A stretch of 64,000 nucleotides of DNA from positions 1 to 64,000 of the forward strand of contig JBAXSE010000007.1 in assembly GCA_037130845.1 (NCBI GenBank), written 5' to 3'. The DNA comes from 1-14-0-10-37-14 sp037130845. GTDB lineage: Bacteria > Patescibacteriota > Patescibacteriia > Patescibacteriales > Patescibacteriaceae. Every line of letters starts with the position of its first letter. Within the stretch, counting starts at the first letter, position 1. Position numbers and translations under genes: made by a program. Below, in pieces: positions 8,005-17,317 of this stretch. The notes beneath the pieces were generated by a model, which was given only the letters and a program-made list of their open reading frames with translations, did not search any database and was not told where the DNA came from.

Positions 8005-11000
8005 ATGCATTTTCCACATTTACCAGCTAAGTGGCGAGCCAAGCTTTTGCTCCTGATTTTTATGTTAGCCTTGGGCTTATCTCTTGCTTCAAACAGGAGC
8101 GTTCAGGCTCAACTGATCGTTGGTCCTTTGCCAATGCCGACGGTTACTGTGGCTGATGTGCCGGCTACTACGATTGCCACCAAGGACTGGCTTGGCGATG
8201 CTTGGGTCTATATTCGCAACAAAATGGCCAGCGTCTTTTTCCAAAATACGGCGCGCAAAGTTCTTAATGATTTCGCCAAAGACGCCGCCACTTATTTGGG
8301 CGCGGGCGGCAAAGGCCAAACAGCTTTGTTTATCAAACAAAAGTACGAGAACTTTTGGGCGAATGTAGGCGACAAGGCGCTGGGCGACTATATTGAAAGT
8401 TTTGCCAATTCGGTGGTCTCTGATATCGCCTACAATGACATAGTCAACAAAAAGCAAGCAGCCTGCGCAAATGCTTTGGCCGCTTGTACCGGCACTTACA
8501 TCGAAGGTTCTCCGGAATATGACAAGTGTGTCGCTGATAATCAATTATGCGTCTATAAGATTGACGACAAGACCGGCGGCCTTAATAAGTGCAGCAAAGC
8601 CTTGACTACCTGTATCGATGGCTGCGTCGGCACCTATTTGGCTGATGCTCAGCCCGATTGCATCCGCAGCTGCAATGCAATAAACCAAACTTGCACCGAT
8701 GCGACAGTCGGAGCGCTTGATAAACTGCGCAAGAAGCCGATGCTGGGGCTGAGTTCACCTTTAGACAAGCTGAATATTTGCAATCCTAATTTTAATATTG
8801 CGCTTAAGATTAACCTAGGCCTTGTCAATACGCAGACTGCCTGGAGGCCTGACTGTAGCTTTACTACCATGGTGCGGAATTGGAATACTCAATATGATAG
8901 AATCCGCGACATGAGCAGCAAGAGCTTCCTAAAGACTTTTTCCAATTATTTTAATCCCGTTTCCAGTGATTTATCCGTAGCTTGGATTTTAAATTCCAAT
9001 ATAATCGAATATCAGGGCAAAAAAATATCTGATAGCGAAAAAGAAACCATAGCCAACCAAGGCTGGCTGGATGTCAGGAACTTTGCCGGCGACCTGGTCG
9101 GCACTAAGGGCGATGCTCAGACTCGACGTCAATTAACCGATCAGGCCCTGTGGGACAATATGGGCAAAGTGACAGGCGATATCTTGGTTGATGCCGCCAA
9201 CATCTTTTTGAATCAAATCTTGATCACCGGGTGGCAAAATCTGATGGGCAATCTTTCTGATACTACCAGCCAAACTAATCTAAACAGCTTTTATAATACC
9301 AGTTCTCCCGGCCGGGCCGCTATCGAAGCTAAGATTAGCAAATTGACCGAGCCGGTGTTCTCCGAACCGGGTCGGATGGATATTCTGTCGCAGCTTGCCG
9401 CTTGTCCGGATGAAAGCAAGCCGGGGCCTACTAATTGTGTTATTTCCTCTGGCTTTTCCAGCGCGTTGACTAACAAAATGACTCTTGTCGACGCGGTTAA
9501 ACAGGGGACTTTGCCCGGCGACTGGCCTTTTGGCTTTAATAAATTCGGCGAAGACAAGCTGGTATATAATCAAGGTTATCCATATCGTTCTATCTTGATT
9601 TTGCGCAAATATCGCATAGTGCCGGTCGGTTGGGAACTGGCTGCGCAAGAGATTCAGCGCCAATATAGCCAGGCTCTAGGCGCTGTGCAAGGCGCAGCGC
9701 CTAGCGGCTTATCGGCTGATCGTCCCGATGGCATTTCTTTGAATGATTTATTAGCTTGTTATAATCCTAATGATGATATTACCGGTTACTCCGCTGCTTG
9801 GTGCCAAGGCTTGGTTGATCCATATTGGGTGCTCAAGCTGCCTGACTATTATTGCAAGGCAAAGGGCTATGGCCCGGAAATACAGGGCGAAATCGGCCAG
9901 GTTCCCAGCGGCATCAAATATTGTTCCACTGATCAGGGCAAGACTATGTCCAAGGTTGATGATGAACAAAAAGAATGCGGTTCTGACAATGATTGCTGCA
10001 CAGAAAGTGAATTGGTTTACAAAGATCAACTCAGCCAACGCAACGACGCCAAGACTTTGCGCAGCTTTAAGTGCGTCTCGGCTTGTACTTATACGGCCAG
10101 CAGATTAACATTGCAGCGGGCAGATAGTTATTGCGCGGATGAACAGCAATGCATCAAGACAGACGCTAAAGGCAATTGCTTGTATTATGGCTATTGTACT
10201 GCCGAACGCCGTAAATGGGTCTTTAGCCGGAATAATCAAGACCAGGCATGCGATGCTTATGCCAATACTTGCACCGCCTATCGTGATGACAAGAATACGG
10301 CTCATTATTATTTGGCTAATACCTTGGACTTTGCTCAATGCGATGCCAGCAATATCGGCTGCCGCAAATACGCACTGGGCGGCGATTGGAACCCGGCTAA
10401 TTCGACAATTGCTTGGTCTGCCACGCCGGCGATACATCTAAACGCGCGTTCTGCCAATTGCGCGGCGGGCGACGAGAGCTGCCATCAGTTTACCCGCCTT
10501 AATCAGGAAAAGGGATCAAACTTGATTGGAGACGGGGATTTTGAATTGCATGATGCCGCTCATTGGCAATCATCCGGTTCGGTGCCTAGCGACCAATCTT
10601 TTGCCGGAACCTATAGTTTGCATGTCGCTCCCGGACAACGCGGTGTCTATTTTGGCAGCGATGATACGACATTGTTGCCGGAGGGCTTTGCCTTTGATAG
10701 CAATCAAACCTACACTTTGTCCGCTATGGTCTATACGGTTAGCGGCCAAGTGGAAATGGGCATCGGCAAAAAAGGCGACAAAGCAAGCTACGAAGTGGCA
10801 GCCAGCGACCAGCTGGGCAAATGGGAAAATTTTGTAGTCAGCATCGACAATACTTTTGATGTCAATGCCGATAGCCTGTATATCAAGGGTTTGACTCCTG
10901 CGACCGATTTCTTTGTCGATAATCTGCAGCTGACCATCGGTACCGATAGTGATTTTACCCCATACGGCTCAGCCAATGCGGCCTATCTTAAGCTTTTGCC

Positions 11001-14000
11001 TACATATATGGAGAAGGTGTGTTATGTGAACCCGCCTTCGGATTATTCCTTGCGCCAGGATGCGCCAGCCGAATGCAACAAATTTGTGCGACGTTGCAGC
11101 AAAGAAGAAGAAGGTTGCGAATTATTTACCGATGCAATCAGCAAAGATCAGATAGCCGCCAAAGTTAAAATCAAGGATAAGTGCCCGGGCGAATGTGTCG
11201 GCTTTGATACCTTTGTGCAAAAAGCAAACAATTTTTATGCAGCCAGGGAAGACCATTTCATCCCGGCGACTGCGCGCGCTTGCGGCGCTAATGCCGTAGG
11301 CTGCGCTGCCTTTACCAATCTGGATAAACTTAAACAAGGCGGTGAAAATATCGAATATTACGCGCAAATGCGTTCTTGCATTAAGCCCAGCGACCAGTGC
11401 GGCATTTTCCAGGTTTGGGAAGGATCGGCCGATTCCGGTTATCAGATACGGAGCTATAGCTTGCGCCAGAATGCCCAGACTTTGGACAGCTTAAGCCAGC
11501 CGTTTACGGTTAGTGATAACGATCAATCCGATAATATTGATGGCTCTTCTTGCAACGAACTTATTTATTCTTTGCCGCCGGATGATCCTAGTTATAATCC
11601 TAATTGCTCTCAATTTATCGGCAAAGATGGCAAGTTGTCATATCATAATTTCTCTAAAACAGTCGCATGTTCCGATAGCTGCACTCCTTTCCGTTTGGCT
11701 AAGAATAATATTGACAATAGCCTGGACACTGCCGGCGCTTGCGCAGCAGCTAGCGGCCATTGGGATGCGGCCAATAGCAACTGCGTTGTCTGTTATGGCG
11801 GCGGCGCTTGGGATAACGAACAAAACGGCTGCGTCTATATGGGCTTATCATCAGAAAGCGTCGGTTGCAGTGCGGAGCAGGCCGGTTGTTCGGAATATGT
11901 TGGCAATTTCAGCAACCGAGTGCGCATTATCATTAACGACACCTTTGAAGGCGGTCTAAATAATTGGTTGCCTTTGGGCGTTGGCGGCGCCAGCATCTCC
12001 AGTGAAGCCTTGACTCAAGGCGGCCATTCGGTGCACACGTCTGCCAGCTATCTGGAAAAATCGATACCGAATGTGATCAAAGTGGGCAAGAAATATGAGC
12101 TTACTTTTATAGCCAAAACTAAGGCTCCCGCGGATTTTATAGATAATATCCATTTTGTCAAAAAAGACAATAACTTTGGCGACAGCTTGACTTTTGTTTC
12201 ACAGCTTAAGCTGACGGCCGATTGGCGGCAGTATAAGTTTGCCATCAATTCGGTTAATGACACCGACATTAACCGTCTAGTCATAGCTCTAAACACCACT
12301 GCTCAAAACGGAACTAACATATATCTGGATAATATCAAGCTGACAGAAGTCGACGATCATTATTATCTGGTAAAAGACTCGTGGAATACTCCTGTCAGTT
12401 GCAATCAAGATTTCCGCGGCAATCCATTCCCGCTCTTTATGCTAGGCTGCCGCGCATATACTAACCGCGCCGGTGATAAAGTGGATCTAAAAAGCTTTAG
12501 CGGCTTATGCCAGCTGAGCGGAGTCGGTTGCGAGGCGATGATCGATACTAATAACAGCAGCGATTACCGCAAGCAAGTCTTTAATGACGGCGTTGATTTG
12601 GTTTATAGCGTTGTTAACGGCCAAACGGTTACTGCGCCGACCGCCAAAAACGGCAAATGCGATTCTAACGAGCCTAGCTGCTTGGAAGTGCCTGCCGATA
12701 AAATGGCTTATGTCGTTTATGATAGCGGAAAAACTTGCTTCCAGCAGAAAAAAGGTTGCCAACGCATGGGTATGGCCGCGAGCGATAATGTTTCTTACGA
12801 AGATGTTTACAAGATTAACGATCCTGACCTATATATCTCGCAGCTATGCAAAAATCAGGATGTCGGCTGCGCGGCTTGGCAGATGGGTCAAGGCGGAGAG
12901 GTATACTTCAAGGACCCGGGCGACCAATTGTGCGAATATCGCCAGCAAGCTAATTCTCAGACTTACACTTGGCTCAAAAAGAAATTGTCATATTGTTATA
13001 GCGCCACAAAGTGCACGGATAATGGACAATGCTCTGGCACGGCCAGCGTGTGCCGCAAGGCTGATGATGGGCTCAGTTATTGCGCCAGTTCCGATGTTTG
13101 CGGCAATACTTGCGGTACCGGGCTGACTTGCAAGTTGGAAAATAAAGAGATTGCTTGCAATTTGGATTATCTAAAGACTATCGGTTTGGGCGTAGCTGCC
13201 GAGAAAGCGCAGCCGGTTGGCATGGCCGAGAAAGTTATGCCCGGCGGCTTTACCACTCATGATTTTGCCGGAGCTTGTACGCAGGCACAGGCCGGTTGCA
13301 CCGAATATATCGATCCGGAATCGCGCATCAACTTTAATATCCTGATCAAGACGGATTTGTCGGCGGCAGCAACTGCTCCGGTGCAGATTTCTATCAAGCC
13401 GGACGTGCTTTATATCGTTAAGGCCGCCAACAAGCAAACAGCATCAGTATCATGCACTTCGGTAAACACCGGTGATACTCCAAGCCAAAAGATTGATAGC
13501 GTGACCGGCTTAGCGCTGCTAGATAACGATAATTACCTTAAATTGGTGCCGGCTGATGCCAATGGTGCGGCCAGCTTTACAGTTGCCCAGAATATCGGTA
13601 ACGATAATGGCCTTAGTGAAGAATTTATTATAGACACTCATAGCCCTGCGGGCACTGTTTCTGATATTAAATCTGTCAATTGCGCGGTAACGGGCGGCGC
13701 CGAAGTCAAAGAAGCGATCGTCTCTTACCGTTTGAAGCAAAGCATCGATCGTGACACGCCGACAGCCGTTGATTTTGTCAAAGGCGCGATTCTTTTTAAC
13801 GAGCGGTCTTATTCGGGGGGTAAGTCTCTTGGCTTGAGTTGGCAGACTGCCATGACCAGCAAAGAAGGCCAGCCGGATGGCATCAAAGGCCAGCCTGTTC
13901 CTCCAGGCAACAACGCCAATAAACTGATGCAGGTTGATGCTGACCGTGAATGCGCCGAATGGCTGGGCTGCAAGAGCTATGGCATCAGCCCATTAAATAG

Positions 14001-16521
14001 CAAGGAAAAGATGTGCTTTGAGCGCGGTTTGTGCAATCAGCTTAATGATGCGGGTGAGTGTGTTAACTTTATCAATGCCGATACGGCCCGCCAGACCTAT
14101 GATTCGACCAATCCATCAAGCATGTCTCAGTGGATGGAAAAGATGTCTAATATGACGGGCTATGTCAAGGTGGGTGTCAAGGGCAACCAGTATTCTGCCG
14201 ATCTCTATCCTTTGGCGGTTATGACCGAACAGGGCGATCTCAAAGTGCCTTTTGACGGAACATTTGAGACAGCTTTTGATACCGGTTTCCAGAGCATAGC
14301 GACCTTGGGCGTCAAGAATCCGACCTACGCTCCGGTTATCCGCGACGCGGGCGTTCTGCAAACCGAGTTGGGTATATCCAGCTATCAGGTAACGCCGGAC
14401 GGACAGACCATCGGCAAGGGCAGCGGTTCGATTGTCAAAGATATTACCAACGCCGGCGGCAGCGATTATATTTTGTCGGCCTATGTCTTTATGCGCACCG
14501 GCACCAAGGTAGAATTGACGGTCGGCCGGGCCGATGGCGGTAGCGCTTGCGTGATCCAGGATGAGAACGGCAAATCCATCTGCGAACCAAATACTAGCTA
14601 TGCTACAGTGGCCAGCACCGGTATTTCCGGTTCGTGGCAACGCTTGGTCGGCCGTTTTAAGATTAGCGATGATTATGCATCCAGCGCCTATGGCAACAGT
14701 AAGGTCAGGATTAACAAATTGCGCATCGGCCTTAAGACCCTTGGTTTCGTCTATTTCGATCAGATATTAATGGAACCGGGATTGCAAGCCGCTGACAAGC
14801 AATATATCGCTCCATCTTGCCGTCTCTATCCGCAACGTGATTCCTTGTCTTGCGATTACTTTGATACGGGCGGTGTGCGCCGCAAGGGCTGGAATGGCTA
14901 TTGTCTGGAAACCGACCCGCGCAACAGCTCTGTCTGTCTGATGTGGTATCCTTTGGACAAGGTGGCCAGCGAAGATTTTGAAGAGGGCGCTTCTCTCAAT
15001 ATTCCGGAAGACCTTTATTATTGCGTTTATGCTGAGGATCAATGCCGAGCCGATTATAAGGTCGAGCCGGAAATGGCCTGCAAGACTTTCCTTAAGGTAG
15101 ACAAGACTAAGTATTGGTATCAACGCATCAACACCGGATCGAGCTATGTGCTTAAGAATACCTTGCTTAGGCCGGGTACTACAGGCACCAATAGTGCATT
15201 GGTTATAAATATGGGCGTGGACACAACAGAGAAAGCCGGTGGCAGTTCTACTTTGGCTATTAGCCAGAATATAGGCAGCGGATTTTATGGCGCTTATATA
15301 ACCAAGAAACCTTTATCGAGCTCTGTCGGCATGGGGTTGGTCGGTCCAGCAACGGACAAGAGGCCGTCGCCGTTTGTGCCATACTCGGGTTATAGTTTAG
15401 GCGCGCAACCTGCCGGCACGCCAGGCAGAGTAGATCGTATTTGTCGAGCGACTGTTGATAAGGATTTTAACGATTCTCCAATTGAGGTGCAAGAAGGCAA
15501 TGGTTCTGGAAATTCAACCGAACAAAAGTTAGGTACCTTTGATGATTGTTATGTCGGTATTGCTACCCAATGGGCTGATTGTAATCCGGACAAAGAGGGT
15601 ATTGGCCTTTGTTGCGGCTCAAGTTATAAATACGCCAATAGAAATAGCGGCAGCGCCTGTCCTGACAACGCAACGAATCATTGGACCAATCTAGGCCTTA
15701 ATAGCTGGGCTACGAGATATTATGTAGGAGACTATTGGGATTGCGGGTGGGCTATTCCTGGGTATTTAAGCGTCGGTTGCGAAGTCAGGCCTAAGCCGAA
15801 TGGTTTATTCTTGGGCTGGACTAGGGATAATTGCAGCGATACCGATGAAGTCAGTTGTTTCTTTGATTGCTATTATCATGTTAAAGGTTTTAACATGGGC
15901 CTGACCCAGAATAACGCTGTCTCGGCGGTTAATCGCTTGTTTGTCGGCGTCGATAGCAGTGATAATCTTGCTAGCAATGGCTGTTATACCTGGTCGCCCA
16001 CGACGCAGAGCTATAAGCCTTGCGACAATGCTTATCCGTCTGATTTCAAGAATTATTTTAAGGACTATTCGGCGCCTTCGGGTGAAACTAATCAGCTCAA
16101 GGCTTGCAACGGCGATGGGTCGGCTCGCAAGGACCCGGATGATGTCTGTTATGTGTTGCCTAAGGTTTCTAACTTAGCCTTTAATACCTCTGCTGTTCAT
16201 AGCAAAGGTTGGGTGCAATTCGCTTTTAACAGCGATGTCGATCCGGAGCAATTGCCTTTGCGCCAATATATCGTCGATTGGGGCGACGGCAGCCCGGCGC
16301 TCAATCGTTCGGCCAACATGTTCAGCCGTCCGGCGGGCTCCAGCGCTCCCCACGTAGTGATTCACTTCTACACTTATGCCGATATCAAGATGAATCCTAA
16401 CGGCTGCGGAGGAGATCCTCTGGGTAAAGAGCTAACTCCTCATGTGACTATTGTAGATAACTGGGCTCGATATAATAATATAGGGGCAGCGTCGCCCAAG
16501 CTCTGTGTCTTGCCCAACTAA
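8005..16521 (+). CDS. Giant secreted Cys-rich modular protein (2838 aa)
   Basis: A signal peptide occupies about residues 1-36 (a basic start, a Leu-rich core, then SVQAQ). The body is extremely Cys-rich, and a recurring short module xGCxxY/F appears about eleven times between roughly residues 780 and 2000 (GCRKY, GCELF, GCAAF, GCSEY, GCRAY, GCEAM, GCQRM, GCAAW, GCTEY, GCKSY). Three jelly-roll, carbohydrate-binding-like modules begin near residues 838 (DGDFELHDAAHW), 1310 (DTFEGGLNNW) and 2078 (DGTFETAFDTG). A PKD-like domain with VDWGDGSPAL lies near 2750. No C-terminal anchor is seen. Its place directly before the VirB6-like gene suggests it is an extracellular part or client of the secretion-like machine; the carbohydrate modules hint at host or neighbour cell binding. 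I do not recognise a named family. Confidence 0.8.
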   Translation: MHFPHLPAKWRAKLLLLIFMLALGLSLASNRSVQAQLIVGPLPMPTVTVADVPATTIATKDWLGDAWVYIRNKMASVFFQNTARKVLNDFAKDAATYLGAGGKGQTALFIKQKYENFWANVGDKALGDYIESFANSVVSDIAYNDIVNKKQAACANALAACTGTYIEGSPEYDKCVADNQLCVYKIDDKTGGLNKCSKALTTCIDGCVGTYLADAQPDCIRSCNAINQTCTDATVGALDKLRKKPMLGLSSPLDKLNICNPNFNIALKINLGLVNTQTAWRPDCSFTTMVRNWNTQYDRIRDMSSKSFLKTFSNYFNPVSSDLSVAWILNSNIIEYQGKKISDSEKETIANQGWLDVRNFAGDLVGTKGDAQTRRQLTDQALWDNMGKVTGDILVDAANIFLNQILITGWQNLMGNLSDTTSQTNLNSFYNTSSPGRAAIEAKISKLTEPVFSEPGRMDILSQLAACPDESKPGPTNCVISSGFSSALTNKMTLVDAVKQGTLPGDWPFGFNKFGEDKLVYNQGYPYRSILILRKYRIVPVGWELAAQEIQRQYSQALGAVQGAAPSGLSADRPDGISLNDLLACYNPNDDITGYSAAWCQGLVDPYWVLKLPDYYCKAKGYGPEIQGEIGQVPSGIKYCSTDQGKTMSKVDDEQKECGSDNDCCTESELVYKDQLSQRNDAKTLRSFKCVSACTYTASRLTLQRADSYCADEQQCIKTDAKGNCLYYGYCTAERRKWVFSRNNQDQACDAYANTCTAYRDDKNTAHYYLANTLDFAQCDASNIGCRKYALGGDWNPANSTIAWSATPAIHLNARSANCAAGDESCHQFTRLNQEKGSNLIGDGDFELHDAAHWQSSGSVPSDQSFAGTYSLHVAPGQRGVYFGSDDTTLLPEGFAFDSNQTYTLSAMVYTVSGQVEMGIGKKGDKASYEVAASDQLGKWENFVVSIDNTFDVNADSLYIKGLTPATDFFVDNLQLTIGTDSDFTPYGSANAAYLKLLPTYMEKVCYVNPPSDYSLRQDAPAECNKFVRRCSKEEEGCELFTDAISKDQIAAKVKIKDKCPGECVGFDTFVQKANNFYAAREDHFIPATARACGANAVGCAAFTNLDKLKQGGENIEYYAQMRSCIKPSDQCGIFQVWEGSADSGYQIRSYSLRQNAQTLDSLSQPFTVSDNDQSDNIDGSSCNELIYSLPPDDPSYNPNCSQFIGKDGKLSYHNFSKTVACSDSCTPFRLAKNNIDNSLDTAGACAAASGHWDAANSNCVVCYGGGAWDNEQNGCVYMGLSSESVGCSAEQAGCSEYVGNFSNRVRIIINDTFEGGLNNWLPLGVGGASISSEALTQGGHSVHTSASYLEKSIPNVIKVGKKYELTFIAKTKAPADFIDNIHFVKKDNNFGDSLTFVSQLKLTADWRQYKFAINSVNDTDINRLVIALNTTAQNGTNIYLDNIKLTEVDDHYYLVKDSWNTPVSCNQDFRGNPFPLFMLGCRAYTNRAGDKVDLKSFSGLCQLSGVGCEAMIDTNNSSDYRKQVFNDGVDLVYSVVNGQTVTAPTAKNGKCDSNEPSCLEVPADKMAYVVYDSGKTCFQQKKGCQRMGMAASDNVSYEDVYKINDPDLYISQLCKNQDVGCAAWQMGQGGEVYFKDPGDQLCEYRQQANSQTYTWLKKKLSYCYSATKCTDNGQCSGTASVCRKADDGLSYCASSDVCGNTCGTGLTCKLENKEIACNLDYLKTIGLGVAAEKAQPVGMAEKVMPGGFTTHDFAGACTQAQAGCTEYIDPESRINFNILIKTDLSAAATAPVQISIKPDVLYIVKAANKQTASVSCTSVNTGDTPSQKIDSVTGLALLDNDNYLKLVPADANGAASFTVAQNIGNDNGLSEEFIIDTHSPAGTVSDIKSVNCAVTGGAEVKEAIVSYRLKQSIDRDTPTAVDFVKGAILFNERSYSGGKSLGLSWQTAMTSKEGQPDGIKGQPVPPGNNANKLMQVDADRECAEWLGCKSYGISPLNSKEKMCFERGLCNQLNDAGECVNFINADTARQTYDSTNPSSMSQWMEKMSNMTGYVKVGVKGNQYSADLYPLAVMTEQGDLKVPFDGTFETAFDTGFQSIATLGVKNPTYAPVIRDAGVLQTELGISSYQVTPDGQTIGKGSGSIVKDITNAGGSDYILSAYVFMRTGTKVELTVGRADGGSACVIQDENGKSICEPNTSYATVASTGISGSWQRLVGRFKISDDYASSAYGNSKVRINKLRIGLKTLGFVYFDQILMEPGLQAADKQYIAPSCRLYPQRDSLSCDYFDTGGVRRKGWNGYCLETDPRNSSVCLMWYPLDKVASEDFEEGASLNIPEDLYYCVYAEDQCRADYKVEPEMACKTFLKVDKTKYWYQRINTGSSYVLKNTLLRPGTTGTNSALVINMGVDTTEKAGGSSTLAISQNIGSGFYGAYITKKPLSSSVGMGLVGPATDKRPSPFVPYSGYSLGAQPAGTPGRVDRICRATVDKDFNDSPIEVQEGNGSGNSTEQKLGTFDDCYVGIATQWADCNPDKEGIGLCCGSSYKYANRNSGSACPDNATNHWTNLGLNSWATRYYVGDYWDCGWAIPGYLSVGCEVRPKPNGLFLGWTRDNCSDTDEVSCFFDCYYHVKGFNMGLTQNNAVSAVNRLFVGVDSSDNLASNGCYTWSPTTQSYKPCDNAYPSDFKNYFKDYSAPSGETNQLKACNGDGSARKDPDDVCYVLPKVSNLAFNTSAVHSKGWVQFAFNSDVDPEQLPLRQYIVDWGDGSPALNRSANMFSRPAGSSAPHVVIHFYTYADIKMNPNGCGGDPLGKELTPHVTIVDNWARYNNIGAASPKLCVLPN

Positions 16522-16536
16522 TAATTGCCTTATCTT

Positions 16537-16570
16537 AAACCACTTCTCACTGCTTGAGAGGTGGTTTTTT
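16537..16570 (+). terminator. Intrinsic terminator of the giant-protein gene
   Basis: A 12-bp stem with one G-U pair (AACCAC…TCTCA against TGAGA…GTGGTT), a 5-base loop and a run of six T. Confidence 0.85.
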
Positions 16571-16593
16571 GTCTGGTTGCAAATAAATATTTG

Positions 16594-16602
16594 TGTTATA
16601 AT
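16594..16602 (+). promoter_or_regulatory. Extended -10 promoter of the downstream secretion genes
   Basis: TGT followed by a perfect TATAAT at 16597-16602. The predicted start point, about 16609, is only 8 bases before the ATG at 16617 and no Shine-Dalgarno sequence fits between, so the message would be leaderless or nearly so. No good -35 is spaced correctly (TTGCAA lies too close). Confidence 0.55.
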
Positions 16603-16616
16603 AAAGATATTAATTT

Positions 16617-17300
16617 ATGGCCAATAGCTATGAAGCGGACAACGCAACACAGCCGGATTTGTATTATAATGCCCAGGCGGCACAGGCCGATGAGTTGCGC
16701 CGGTCAAAACAAGAAGAGAGGATAAAGGCGGCTTCTACCGAAGCGGCTGCTTTGCCGAATTTTGCCAGAGCATATGACCAAAAGCCGGTTGCCGAGACGG
16801 ATGAAGATTCTTCCGAATCGAGCCCTGATGATTATCGCCAGGTAGTGCAGTCGGCTCGACGGGCAAAAGGCAAAAAAGAAGGCGGAATAAAGAAAACATT
16901 GGATAAGGTTTTTGCTCCGGCGCAGAGCCAGCTGAGCGAACTATTAGTAGAGTGCTGGGTAGGTATTCCTGAAACCTGGGGCTTGACTCTGATTTGGATT
17001 AACATCCATGCCGTCATGAGCCTCATCTTGTCCAGCGTCTTCTGCAAGCTGGGCCACGAATGGACCGGAGAAATACCGGGGCTGGGCCAAGCTATGGGAT
17101 TTAGCAAAAAATTCAAAAAACATGCCGAAAAATCAATGTTCATAGCAGGCATGATTGAATGGGGAGTGTTACTCATTTGCGATGCCATAATCTTTGCGGC
17201 TGTAATGATCATCATTATCCTGCTTGTCTTCTTGGTCGAAATTTTGACCGATCCGATCGGTACCGGCTGGGACGCTATCACAAACGCTCTAACGCCTTAA
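16617..17300 (+). CDS. Unknown membrane protein of the secretion-like locus
   Basis: A 227-residue protein. The first 100 residues are charged, polar and probably disordered and cytoplasmic; two or three membrane segments follow (about residues 122-142, 178-196 and 198-222, the last ILLVFLVEIL-type). It is the first gene after a terminator and a strong -10 box, and is followed 17 bases later by the VirB6-like gene, so it probably opens the operon that runs to virB4. I do not recognise a family; an accessory inner-membrane subunit is the simplest guess. Confidence 0.7.
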   Translation: MANSYEADNATQPDLYYNAQAAQADELRRSKQEERIKAASTEAAALPNFARAYDQKPVAETDEDSSESSPDDYRQVVQSARRAKGKKEGGIKKTLDKVFAPAQSQLSELLVECWVGIPETWGLTLIWINIHAVMSLILSSVFCKLGHEWTGEIPGLGQAMGFSKKFKKHAEKSMFIAGMIEWGVLLICDAIIFAAVMIIIILLVFLVEILTDPIGTGWDAITNALTP

Positions 17301-17317
17301 ATAAACATCACCTAATC

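Noticed and set aside
16597..16617. A full -35/-10 promoter before the gene at 16617
   Set aside because: The only -35-like hexamer (TTGCAA) is 14 bases from the -10, too close; only the extended -10 is kept.
17159..17317. A longer start for the VirB6-like protein
   Set aside because: The added 53 residues overlap the previous gene in another frame, are Cys/His-rich without pattern, and precede a normal membrane-protein start at 17318.
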